Shown here piece by piece: positions 25,617 through 33,716 of a stretch of 64,000 nucleotides of DNA. The notes beneath the pieces were generated by a model. The model saw nothing but the letters and a program-made list of their open reading frames with translations, was not told where the DNA came from and did no database searches. Numbering within the stretch: the stretch's first letter is position 1; every line of letters starts with the position of its first letter. The translations under genes and the position numbers were made by a program. Source of the stretch: Halobellus sp. Atlit-31R (GTDB taxonomy: Archaea; Halobacteriota; Halobacteria; Halobacteriales; Haloferacaceae); assembly GCA_003665935.1 (NCBI GenBank), contig QPLR01000006.1, positions 1-64,000 on the forward strand, written 5' to 3'.

Positions 25617-26585
25617 ATGATTGAAGCAGCAATCGATCAAGACCTCCAGCCGGTCGACCGCGTGCAAAGCCGACTCCCGGCGGATGTGACTCTCGAGGTC
25701 GGATTACCGGGTGAAGAGAGTGAGCTCATCGAGGCTCTCCAGGGGAAATCGGTACTGTTCACGACGTCCCGTCTCAAACTCACCAGGCGCGTATTCGAGG
25801 AGACCGCACTCGACGTCGTCGGCAAGGTCGGGACGGGCATCGACAGCGTCGACCTCGAGGGGGCCGCAGACAACGGCGTCGCGGTGACGTACACTCCGGG
25901 GATCAACGCACTCTCCGTCGCAGAACACGCGTTGGGGCTGGCGCTTGCCACGCTTCGGCACACGAGCACCTGTCAGGAGATGCTTCGCGATGGTGGCTGG
26001 CGAGATGTGACTCCCGAGGGGACCCAGTTGTCCGGGCGGACGGTCGGAATCGTCGGGTTCGGGAACATCGGCCGTCGGTTCGCCGGGTTGCTCCGTGGGT
26101 TCAACGTGGAGATACTCGCCTACGACCCATACGTGCAACCCGAAGACACCGAGCTCGTCGGTGCGACCCTGGCCTCCCTGGAGGAGCTGTTCTCGCGAGC
26201 GGACCTCGTCAGCGTCCACGCCGAGTTGACCGGAGAGACGCGCGGGATGGTCGGGTCCGACGCGTTCGAGTTGATGAGTTCCGATGCCGTGCTGGTAAAC
26301 ACTGCGAGAGGGCCCGTCGTCGACGAAGCGGCACTCGTCGCGGCGCTGCAAGACGGCTCTATCTCCGGCGCGGGACTCGACGTGTTCGAGTCGGAACCAC
26401 TGTCGCCGGACTCGCCGCTCTACGACCTCCGAAACGTCACACTCACACCGCACGTAGCCGCCCGAACGACCGCCGCGAGCAACGGGTGCATCGACCGACT
26501 CACGGAGAACGTCCAGCGGTTGCTCACAGGGGGGTCGGTCCCGGAGCGTTACCTCGCGGTTCCGCAGTCTGTGGCACGAAAGTGA
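25617..26585 (+). CDS. D-isomer-specific 2-hydroxyacid dehydrogenase
   Basis: A 322-residue NAD(P)-dependent dehydrogenase. The substrate domain has VGTGIDSVDLEGAADNGVAV. The Rossmann motif GIVGFGNIGRRFAG lies near residue 143, the catalytic Arg region is NTARGPVVDEAAL, and the His motif is LTPHVAARTTAAS. It looks like the phosphoglycerate dehydrogenase group without the regulatory ACT domain. Known members interconvert 2-hydroxy and 2-keto acids. It diverges from the SLC13 carrier, suggesting that a hydroxy- or keto-acid is the imported substrate or an intermediate. Confidence 0.9.
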   Translation: MIEAAIDQDLQPVDRVQSRLPADVTLEVGLPGEESELIEALQGKSVLFTTSRLKLTRRVFEETALDVVGKVGTGIDSVDLEGAADNGVAVTYTPGINALSVAEHALGLALATLRHTSTCQEMLRDGGWRDVTPEGTQLSGRTVGIVGFGNIGRRFAGLLRGFNVEILAYDPYVQPEDTELVGATLASLEELFSRADLVSVHAELTGETRGMVGSDAFELMSSDAVLVNTARGPVVDEAALVAALQDGSISGAGLDVFESEPLSPDSPLYDLRNVTLTPHVAARTTAASNGCIDRLTENVQRLLTGGSVPERYLAVPQSVARK

Positions 26586-26618
26586 GACGGGCCGGTGGCC
26601 GGCGACGAAGTACCGCGA

Positions 26619-27410
26619 TTAGAGGTTGGAACTTCCCATACCGCCGTCTACCGGGATCGCAACGCCGTTGACGTAACTCGAGCGTTCCGAGCAGAGGAAC
26701 GCGACGACGTCGCCGAGTTCCGCCGGGTCGCCGAGACGGCCCAGTGGAACGTTCGCACCGCGTGCGGCGAGGCCTTCCTCGTAAGACTGGTAGTCGCCTC
26801 GTTCGACGCTCTGTTCGACGAGTTCCTGAATTCGGCTCGTCTCGTGTGGACTCGGGAGCACTGCGTTGGCGCGGACTTCCGGAGCGAGTTCCTTCGAGAG
26901 TGTCTTTTCGAGGCCGACGACGCTCATCCGAACCGAGTTCGAGAGGACGAGCGAGTCGATAGCTTCCTTTACGCTCCGCGAGGTAATGTTGACGATGGTC
27001 CCGCCGCCGTCCGCACGCAGGTGCGGTGCGGCATCACGGACGAGACGGACGACGCTCATCACGAGTAGGTCGAACGCGTGGTACCAGTCGTCGTCGTCTG
27101 TCTCGAGGAAGGGGCCGCTCGGTGGGCCGCCGGCGTTCGTCACGAGGTGGTCGAGGCGACCGTACTCGTCGACCGTCCGGGCGACGAGTGTCTTCACGTC
27201 GTCGGCGTCGGTGAGATCGCCCGGCTGCCCCACCACACGACCAGACCCGACCGCGTCGAGTTCTGCAACCGCTCGTTCCAGCCGCGCCTCGTCGCGGCCG
27301 TTGACGACGAGGTCAACGCCACGGTCGGCAAGTGCGTGGGCAGATGCATACCCGAGCCCGTCGCTCGACGCCGTTACGAGTGCTGCGTTTCCGCTGATGG
27401 TCGAACGCAT
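26619..27410 (-). CDS. Atypical SDR-family oxidoreductase
   Basis: A 263-residue SDR from the ATG at 27410 (a GTG two codons upstream is possible). The cofactor motif is TASSDGLGYASA instead of the usual TGxxxGxG, and it ends IPVDGGMG. The catalytic region reads NITSRSVKEAIDSLVLSNSV, so the expected Tyr-x-x-x-Lys is replaced by residues of a LSNSVR type. This divergent subgroup is widespread and annotated as 3-oxoacyl-ACP reductase-like, but it lacks the classical proton relay. It is convergent with the dehydrogenase at 25617 and divergent from the tctC gene. Confidence 0.82.
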   Translation of the reverse strand: MRSTISGNAALVTASSDGLGYASAHALADRGVDLVVNGRDEARLERAVAELDAVGSGRVVGQPGDLTDADDVKTLVARTVDEYGRLDHLVTNAGGPPSGPFLETDDDDWYHAFDLLVMSVVRLVRDAAPHLRADGGGTIVNITSRSVKEAIDSLVLSNSVRMSVVGLEKTLSKELAPEVRANAVLPSPHETSRIQELVEQSVERGDYQSYEEGLAARGANVPLGRLGDPAELGDVVAFLCSERSSYVNGVAIPVDGGMGSSNL

Positions 27411-27542
27411 AGCCACTCTCGAAATCCAGCCGACTTAAAGATGTATGGTGGTAGCAGTCGGCGCAGCGTCGACACGAATCGTCCCGAGGTCAGTATGACA
27501 AACCGACCCGAGAGGCACTGAGACTGGTGAAGCTAGCAATAT

Positions 27543-27562
27543 TTATATAACATGTGATATAA
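27543..27562. promoter_or_regulatory. Perfect palindrome over the tctCBA promoter
   Basis: TTATAT (27543-27548), 8-nt centre, ATATAA (27557-27562). It covers the TATA element 16-35 nt before the tctC ATG, so a protein bound here would block or position transcription. It resembles the palindrome at 19540 in composition and placement, consistent with one regulator acting at both. Confidence 0.5.
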
Positions 27563-27577
27563 TCGTTAACGAGCACC

Positions 27578-28621
27578 ATGAGAAAGCGACGCGAGTTTAT
27601 GCGAGCGGCAGGTACTGCATCGGTGGCAGCCACGGTCGGACTGGCCGGTTGCACCGGCGGAAACGACAACGGCGGCAGCGGGGGGGATGGAGGCTCCGGC
27701 GGTAGCGATTACCCGGAGTCGGGGAGTACCGTCGAGTACATCGTCCCGTTCAGCGAGGGCGGTGGCACAGACACCTACGCCCGCCAGATTATGGGGAAGG
27801 TGAGCGAGATTCTCGACTTCAATCTCAAAGTGACCAACGTTCCGGGCGGTGCATCGCTCCGCGGGACCAGTCAGATTGTGACTGCCGACGCAGACGGGTA
27901 CACGATGGGTGGTTTCAACCCGCCGTCGACGCCGCTGTCCTACCTGGTGTTCCAGTCGGACTTCGATCTCGAAAGCGTCGAGGGCGTCTGCACGTATGCG
28001 ACGACCCCGTACACGATCATCGCAAACGCTGATGCGGAAGTGACCGGTATGGACGACCTCATCGATCGGTACAACGACGGAGAGTTCGAAGCGCTCGGTG
28101 GCTGTCAGTCGCAGGGTGGACTCAACCACGTGGCCGCGCTCGTTATGCAGGACAGTTTGGAGTTCGGCTGGACGAACTACGTGGGATACGACGGTTGCGC
28201 GCCGGCAGGTCAGGCCGTCGCATCGGGCGAGATTCCGGCCGCGATCGGCTCGGATCTCGCTATCGAGGGCGTCGTCAACTCAGGACGTGCAGACGTCATC
28301 TCCGTCCTGCTCAGCAACGGAAGCACGGTGTTCCCCGATGCGCCGTCGCTGACCGACGACGGGTACGATAACATCGACTACATCGGCGGCCTCAACCGGG
28401 CGATGTGGATGCCACCGGGAACCGACCGAGCGAACGTAGACGTTATGGCCGGGGCGATCGAGGAGGCGATGGCGTCCGACGAGCTCCAGCAGTGGTCCGA
28501 AGAGAGCGGAAACGGGCTGACTTTCGGCGGTCCGGACGCCGCAAACGACCTGTTGCAGAACTCACTCGAACAGATCCCACAGCGCGTCGATATCGAAGCA
28601 ATCCGCGAAGTATCCAGCTAG
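27578..28621 (+). CDS. tctC: Tripartite tricarboxylate transporter substrate-binding lipoprotein TctC
   Basis: A 347-residue extracytoplasmic binding protein. The N-terminus has a Tat motif (KRREFMR) and a lipobox ending GLAGC at about residue 25, then a Gly/Ser/Asp-rich tether. The mature domain has VEYIVPFSEGGGTDTYAR, typical of TctC/Bug proteins, and PGGASLRGTSQI. Bug proteins bind carboxylates such as citrate, nicotinate, glutamate or sulfolactate; the ligand here is unknown. tctB follows after 3 bp. Confidence 0.92.
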   Translation: MRKRREFMRAAGTASVAATVGLAGCTGGNDNGGSGGDGGSGGSDYPESGSTVEYIVPFSEGGGTDTYARQIMGKVSEILDFNLKVTNVPGGASLRGTSQIVTADADGYTMGGFNPPSTPLSYLVFQSDFDLESVEGVCTYATTPYTIIANADAEVTGMDDLIDRYNDGEFEALGGCQSQGGLNHVAALVMQDSLEFGWTNYVGYDGCAPAGQAVASGEIPAAIGSDLAIEGVVNSGRADVISVLLSNGSTVFPDAPSLTDDGYDNIDYIGGLNRAMWMPPGTDRANVDVMAGAIEEAMASDELQQWSEESGNGLTFGGPDAANDLLQNSLEQIPQRVDIEAIREVSS

Positions 28622-28624
28622 GCG

Positions 28625-29191
28625 ATGAACCTGAAGATGAACTTCGACTCGGAACGGGGGCTGATTCTCCTGTTCCTCCTCGTCTCTGGGGGAATGTTCC
28701 TCCAGACGTGGGGGTTCGGGTCGACAGCGGGGTTGTTCCCCCGACTCACCGCCGGGGTCGTCCTCGTCGGAGCCGTGCTGCTTCTCGTTCAGAACTGGCT
28801 TCCCCCAGGAGTCCGCGCGTTCGTCGCCGAACCGTCGTCGCTGATCCAGACTGACAGAGACTTCGGTGCCGACTTCGAGTCCGACGAAGACGGCTCGGAA
28901 GCGCCCCCAGCGCCGATGATGGTCGAACGCGAACTCGACCGGCCGGTCGAGCCGTCGACCTTCACTGCGGCGGTGGTCGGCCTGTACGTGCTCGGATCGT
29001 TCCTCTTCGGAATGCTGTGGGTAACCCCGGTGTTCGCCGCGGTCTACTCTCGGTGGTTCAAGCAGTCGTGGCCTACGACGGCGTTTCTCGTCGTGCTGAC
29101 GTACCTGATGGCGTACGGTTTCATGACCGTGCTTAACCTCCCGCTCAACGAGGGCCAACTGTTCACGATCCCACTCGTCGTGGGGGTGTGA
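28625..29191 (+). CDS. tctB: Tripartite tricarboxylate transporter small membrane subunit TctB
   Basis: A 188-residue protein with four predicted spans in two pairs (about 10-30, 35-55, 115-140, 150-185) split by an acidic loop (DFGADFESDEDGSE). This is the TctB layout. It starts 3 bp after tctC and ends 3 bp before tctA, so the three subunits are co-expressed. TctB is the small, poorly conserved subunit that partners TctA in the membrane; the call rests on position and topology more than motifs. Confidence 0.85.
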   Translation: MNLKMNFDSERGLILLFLLVSGGMFLQTWGFGSTAGLFPRLTAGVVLVGAVLLLVQNWLPPGVRAFVAEPSSLIQTDRDFGADFESDEDGSEAPPAPMMVERELDRPVEPSTFTAAVVGLYVLGSFLFGMLWVTPVFAAVYSRWFKQSWPTTAFLVVLTYLMAYGFMTVLNLPLNEGQLFTIPLVVGV

Positions 29192-29194
29192 TAG

Positions 29195-30712
29195 ATGGCC
29201 GATCTCGTCGCGCCACTCGAAAGTGCGATCGAGATACTGTTCAGCGGTCAGACACCGATGTGGATCGTTATCGGGGTCCTCATCGGCATTGTCGCCGGTG
29301 CACTTCCCGGAATCGGTGCGACATTAGGGATGGCGATCGTGCTTCCGCTCACCCTTCCGCTGGAAGGGGCAGACGCGATTGTACTGCTCATCTGCATCTA
29401 CGGTGCAGCGATGTACAGCGGGAGCATCCCGTCGATTCTCGTCAACGTTCCCGGAACCGCCGGTGACGCGGCGACGACCTTCGACGGCTACCCGATGGCT
29501 CAGCAGGGCAAGGCCATCAACGCACTCGTTATCTCTGCGGTGTCGTCGGCGGCAGGCGGCACGGTCGCGGTCGTGATGCTCATCCTCGTCTCGCCCGTCC
29601 TCGTCGAACTGGTACTGCTGTTCGGCTCGCCCCAGTACTTTCTCATCGCGATCCTGGGGATTGCGATGATCACGGTCGTCACCACCGGGTCGACCGTGAA
29701 GGGACTGACCGCCGGTGCGTTCGGCCTCCTGTTGGCGACCATCGGCGTTGCGCCGACAGTTCCCGTCCAGCGGTACACGTTCGGGCAGCTGGCGCTGCTC
29801 GACGGGCTGAACTACATCGCGATTCTCATCGGTCTCTTCGCTATCGCGGAGATGATTCGACTCGCGAGAGAAAAGCAGGTATCGCGCTCGGATTCCGAGA
29901 CGGGACTTGAGGGAAGCGTCGTCAGTGGGATCAAGAGCGTCCTCAAGCATCCGATCGTCGTGTTGAAGTCGTCGGCGATCGGCCTGCTCGTCGGCGCTGT
30001 CCCGGGGTCTGGAGCAGCGATCTCCAACTTCATCGCCTACGGTGAGGCGATGCGGTCGTCGAAGACACCCGAGCGGTTCGGGACCGGTACGGGAGAAGGG
30101 GTTGTCGCGACGGACGCCGCAAACAACGCCACTGTCGGCGGCGCGCTCATCCCGACGTTCTCGTTCGGGATTCCGGGAAGCGGCTCGACCGCAGTGCTTC
30201 TTGGCGGCCTCATTATGCACGGACTTCGTCCGGGACCCGATCTGTTTACCACCCAACTCGACATCACTTACAGCGTCTTTATGGCCATCTTCGCCGCGAA
30301 CGTCGTCATCCTGCTGTTGGGCATCTTCGTCATCCCGCGGACTGGGTACCTGACGCAGATAGATACGGACGTCATCATTCCGGTGGTAATCGTACTGTCG
30401 ATGCTCGGCGCGCTCGCGCTTCGGAACAACTGGATCGACGTGTGGACCGTCTTTGCCCTCGGTATCGTCGGCTTCTTTATGAAAAAACACAACTACTCGG
30501 TCATCGCGTTCGTGATGGGTGCGATCTTGGGACCGATCGCAGAGGAGAACCTCTACCGGTCGCTGAGTATCTCGGGCGGATCTATCGACATCTTCCTCGA
30601 GGACCCGCTCTCGTTGTCGCTCATCGCAGCTATCGTCCTCATCCTGCTGGGACCGACGATCCGAACGACCATCGAGAAGTGGCGCGCGGGGGGGCGCCGC
30701 AAGGTGAGTTGA
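29195..30712 (+). CDS. tctA: Tripartite tricarboxylate transporter large membrane subunit TctA
   Basis: A 505-residue permease with about 11-12 spans. Conserved TctA elements are GALPGIGATLGMAIVLPLT near the N-terminus, MYSGSIPSILVNVPGTAGDA, and in the second half GAVPGSGAAISNFIAYGEA and FSFGIPGSGSTAVLLGGL, the paired PG-rich half-helices. It moves the substrate delivered by TctC with a cation gradient. The next gene begins 5 bp downstream. Confidence 0.94.
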   Translation: MADLVAPLESAIEILFSGQTPMWIVIGVLIGIVAGALPGIGATLGMAIVLPLTLPLEGADAIVLLICIYGAAMYSGSIPSILVNVPGTAGDAATTFDGYPMAQQGKAINALVISAVSSAAGGTVAVVMLILVSPVLVELVLLFGSPQYFLIAILGIAMITVVTTGSTVKGLTAGAFGLLLATIGVAPTVPVQRYTFGQLALLDGLNYIAILIGLFAIAEMIRLAREKQVSRSDSETGLEGSVVSGIKSVLKHPIVVLKSSAIGLLVGAVPGSGAAISNFIAYGEAMRSSKTPERFGTGTGEGVVATDAANNATVGGALIPTFSFGIPGSGSTAVLLGGLIMHGLRPGPDLFTTQLDITYSVFMAIFAANVVILLLGIFVIPRTGYLTQIDTDVIIPVVIVLSMLGALALRNNWIDVWTVFALGIVGFFMKKHNYSVIAFVMGAILGPIAEENLYRSLSISGGSIDIFLEDPLSLSLIAAIVLILLGPTIRTTIEKWRAGGRRKVS

Positions 30713-30717
30713 AGACG

Positions 30718-31650
30718 ATGTCGCACCAGCCCGATTTCTCCGAGGTCATCGAGACCGCTCGAACGCGAATCGACCGGCTGAAAACGCCGGCCTACACCGG
30801 ATCGAACCGCTGTTTCGCCTGCACGATCATCAACATCGCGCTCGTGGCTGTGCTGGCGGTTGTCGGGAGCGCAGTGCGGCCACCGCTCGGCGTGGCTGTC
30901 GGCATCGGCGGGCTCTGCGCGGTCTTCTTCCGTGGGTACCTGATTCCGGGGACACCGGCGCTCACGAGGCGCTACGCGCCGAGATGGTTGCTCGAATGGG
31001 TTGGGCAGCCCCCGAGTGCTCCGCAGTCTACAGCGGCATCCGCATCCGCAGTCGGGCAGCCAACTCGGGAAGTGGCCGAAGAAGCGGCGACTGACGCTGA
31101 ACAGCCTCCCGTCGACGTCGAGCGTATTCTCACGGAGACGGGCGCAGTCGCCGACTGCGAGGCGACGGACGACCTGCGGCTGACAGACGCATTCGCCCGC
31201 GAGTGGAGGCGGTCTATGTCGCGGATACGCGACGGAGAGACGTCGAAAACTGTCGCGATAGCCTCGCTCGTCGACGTTCACCCGAAAGAAGTCACGTTTT
31301 CCACTGCCGACGACGGGACGCGCATCTTCGCATCCGCCGATGACGCGTTCGTCGGACAGTGGGTCTCTGAGGCTGCGCTCGTCGCGGACGTCGCCGGGGC
31401 GTCGGTCCTCGAAGAGACCGGGGTGTGGGAGCGGCTCGGCGCGCGGGAGAGAGGCACCGTTCTCGGAGCGCTTCGCGTCTTCCTCCCGGTGTGTCCGAGC
31501 TGTAACGGTTCCGTCGAGATACAGGAGGACGTCACTGGTGGCTGTTGCTGGTCGACACCCGTGGTAGTCCTCCGTTGTACGGACTGTTCTGTCCCGCTCC
31601 TCCGACTCGACCAATCGGCCGTCGCGGTCAACGGCGACACCCGAGTCTGA
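30718..31650 (+). CDS. Membrane-anchored zinc-ribbon protein linked to the TctCBA operon
   Basis: A 310-residue protein starting 5 bp after tctA. Two hydrophobic spans lie at about 40-75 (FACTIINIALVAVLAVVG and LGVAVGIGGLCAVFF), then a soluble region, and a C-terminal Cys set: CPSCNG ... GGCCW ... LRCTDCSVP, which looks like a zinc ribbon. I recognise no characterised family. Its operon position suggests an accessory or regulatory role for the transporter. The frame is open upstream through tctA, but only the ATG at 30718 gives a sensible N-terminus. Confidence 0.65.
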   Translation: MSHQPDFSEVIETARTRIDRLKTPAYTGSNRCFACTIINIALVAVLAVVGSAVRPPLGVAVGIGGLCAVFFRGYLIPGTPALTRRYAPRWLLEWVGQPPSAPQSTAASASAVGQPTREVAEEAATDAEQPPVDVERILTETGAVADCEATDDLRLTDAFAREWRRSMSRIRDGETSKTVAIASLVDVHPKEVTFSTADDGTRIFASADDAFVGQWVSEAALVADVAGASVLEETGVWERLGARERGTVLGALRVFLPVCPSCNGSVEIQEDVTGGCCWSTPVVVLRCTDCSVPLLRLDQSAVAVNGDTRV

Positions 31651-31711
31651 GTCGCCCGCGGCCCGCCTTCCGGACCAGAACAGATTTGTGCGACTGGGTA
31701 GACAGCGCGGT

Positions 31712-32140
31712 ATGTGTATTGTCGCGGCAGTTGACGGTGCGGAACACGCTGAGCGTATCGCACGCGAGGCAGCGGCTCTGGCAGCCGCCTTCGACCTCGA
31801 ACTTCACGTAGTGAACGTCCTCACTCGGTCGCGCTTCGTCGAGATCGAACACGGATCGTACGAGAAACGCGGCGAGACTGTGCCGGTCGAACGGGTCCGG
31901 AACTCGGCACAGGAGATCGCAGAGCGTTCCGCGACGTCGCTGTCGACACCCCCGACTTGCGTCGGTCTCGTCGGGGACATCGCCACGGAGACGCTGGAGT
32001 ATGCAGACGAGCACGACGCGCGGTACGTCGTCGTCGGCGGGCGGCGGCGGTCACCGGTCGGAAAGGCAATCTTCGACAGCGTCACGCAGGACATACTCCT
32101 GCGAGCCGAGCGGCCGGTCGTCACGGTGATGCGAGACTAG
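31712..32140 (+). CDS. Universal stress protein (UspA) family
   Basis: A 142-residue single USP domain: strand 1 MCIVAAVDGAEHAERIAREA, then VGDIATETLEYADEHDARYVVVGG and the ATP-binding type motif GGRRRSPVGKAIFDSVTQDILL with VVTVMRD at the end. It is probably cytoplasmic. It follows the TctCBA operon by 61 bp; haloarchaeal USPs often lie next to transporter genes. I preferred the ATG at 31712 to an upstream GTG in the same frame. Confidence 0.9.
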   Translation: MCIVAAVDGAEHAERIAREAAALAAAFDLELHVVNVLTRSRFVEIEHGSYEKRGETVPVERVRNSAQEIAERSATSLSTPPTCVGLVGDIATETLEYADEHDARYVVVGGRRRSPVGKAIFDSVTQDILLRAERPVVTVMRD

Positions 32141-32247
32141 CTGTGCGCGACGCTCCGTGCCCGGCGTGGTGAGCGCGCCCACAACGACGTCGGTGGGATC
32201 GCACGTCCCGGAGCCAGAATCGGTCTCGTCTCCGTGCCGGTGGCCGC

Positions 32248-32955
32248 TTACGTTCCCAGGTAGAGTTCGGCGACCTCCTGAGAGTCGAGAAGTTCCTCAC
32301 CGGTACCTTCGAGCTTCGAGTCGCCCATATCGAGCACGACGCCGCGGTCCGACTCTTCGAGAGCGCGGCGTGCGTTCTGCTCGACCATCAAGACCGACGT
32401 CCCGGCGTCGTTGATCTCGCTGATCTTCTCGAACATCTGATCGACCAGATCGGGTGCGAGACCGGCAGATGGCTCGTCGAGAATGAGCAGGTCCGGGTTC
32501 AACATCAGGCCCGCGCCCATAGCGACCATCTGCTGTTGGCCGCCGCTCAGATTCCCCGAGAGGGTGTCGGTGCGGTCCTCTAACTCGGGGAATCGCTCGT
32601 AGACGGCTTGGATCCGGTTCTCGAAGTCGGCGTCGTCGCTCAGCGACCACGCGCCCATCTTGAGGTTCTCCATCACTGTGAGATTCGGGAAGATGTTGTC
32701 CACTTGCGGGACGAAACACATCCCGTAGTCGATGGCTTGGTCCGCAGAGATCGCGGTGATGTCGTCTCCCCGGAACCTCACCGTTCCCTCACGAACGCGG
32801 AGGAGACCGACGATGGTCTTCAGGAAGGTGGACTTTCCGGCCCCGTTGGGGCCGATTATCGTCACCATCTCGCCGTCTGCCATCTCGAGGCTGGCACCGT
32901 CGACGATGATGGCGTCACCGTACCCGCTCTTGAGGTCGCGGGCCTCGAGCAACAT
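32248..32955 (-). CDS. livF: Branched-chain amino acid/amide ABC importer ATPase LivF
   Basis: A 235-residue ABC ATPase. Walker A IIGPNGAGKSTFLK, Q-loop region CFVPQVDNIFPNLTVMENL, signature NLSGGQQQMVAMG and Walker B LLILDEPSAGLAP are all present. It is last in the livK-M-H-G-F set and begins within the livG stop (1-nt overlap). It works as a heterodimer with LivG on the cytoplasmic side. The transporter family takes up branched-chain amino acids, but also amides, urea and some carboxylates. Confidence 0.95.
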   Translation of the reverse strand: MLLEARDLKSGYGDAIIVDGASLEMADGEMVTIIGPNGAGKSTFLKTIVGLLRVREGTVRFRGDDITAISADQAIDYGMCFVPQVDNIFPNLTVMENLKMGAWSLSDDADFENRIQAVYERFPELEDRTDTLSGNLSGGQQQMVAMGAGLMLNPDLLILDEPSAGLAPDLVDQMFEKISEINDAGTSVLMVEQNARRALEESDRGVVLDMGDSKLEGTGEELLDSQEVAELYLGT

Positions 32956-33716
32956 CAGACCTCACCCCCGAAGTACGCCTCCAGCAGATCGTCGTCCTCT
33001 TGCACCACCGATGGCGGCCCGCTGACGAGTACCCGACCCTGGTGCATCCCGATGACCTTGTCGCTGATGTTCATAATCATATCGACGTCGTGTTCGACGA
33101 TCAACAGTGTCAGCCCCTGTTCGCACAGTTCGTAGATCATATCGATGATCTCGTCGGTGAGGTTGGGGTTGACGCCGGCCATCGGTTCGTCGAGGAGGAG
33201 CAGGTCCGGATCGGCCATCAGCGCCCGCCCGAGTTCCAGGAGTTTGCGCTGCCCCCCGGAGAGATTTCCAGCGTACTCGTCCCGGAGGTCCCACAGCTCC
33301 AGTTGCTTGAGGATCGCCTCGGCCTCGGACCCGATTTCGCGTTCCCGGTCGTCTGCGGTCCCCGCCAGCGCGTGGATGACTTTCTCGCCGTCGTGGTCCT
33401 GACCGCCAAGACGCATATTCTGGTCGACCTTCATCCCGGTCAGCTCCCGGGTGATCTGGAAGGTGCGGACCATCCCGCGCTTGGCGCGCTCCTCGGGAGA
33501 GCGGTCCACCACGTTCTCGCCGCGGAACTCGACGCGGCCGTCGTCGGCCTCGTAGAAGCCGGTGATGAGGTTGAACGTCGTCGACTTCCCGGCGCCGTTG
33601 GGGCCGATGAGACCGACGATGCTCCCCTCTTCCACCTCGAATGTCGCACCGTCGACGGCGAGGAGGCCGCCGAAAGACTTCTTGAGGTCTTCGACGCGGA
33701 GTACGGGCTCGCTCAT
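32955..33716 (-). CDS. livG: Branched-chain amino acid/amide ABC importer ATPase LivG
   Basis: A 253-residue ABC ATPase with Walker A LIGPNGAGKSTTFN, the LivG-type QITRELTGM segment, signature NLSGGQRKLLELG and Walker B LLLLDEPMAGVNP. Its ATG overlaps the livH stop by 4 nt and its stop overlaps livF by 1 nt, so the two ATPases are made together. A cytoplasmic partner of LivF. Confidence 0.95.
   Translation of the reverse strand: MSEPVLRVEDLKKSFGGLLAVDGATFEVEEGSIVGLIGPNGAGKSTTFNLITGFYEADDGRVEFRGENVVDRSPEERAKRGMVRTFQITRELTGMKVDQNMRLGGQDHDGEKVIHALAGTADDREREIGSEAEAILKQLELWDLRDEYAGNLSGGQRKLLELGRALMADPDLLLLDEPMAGVNPNLTDEIIDMIYELCEQGLTLLIVEHDVDMIMNISDKVIGMHQGRVLVSGPPSVVQEDDDLLEAYFGGEV

Noticed and set aside
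29324-30490. Minus-strand ORF of 388 codons opposite tctA
   Set aside because: The composition (Asp/Arg/Glu-rich, no motifs) is that of a frame shadow of TctA.
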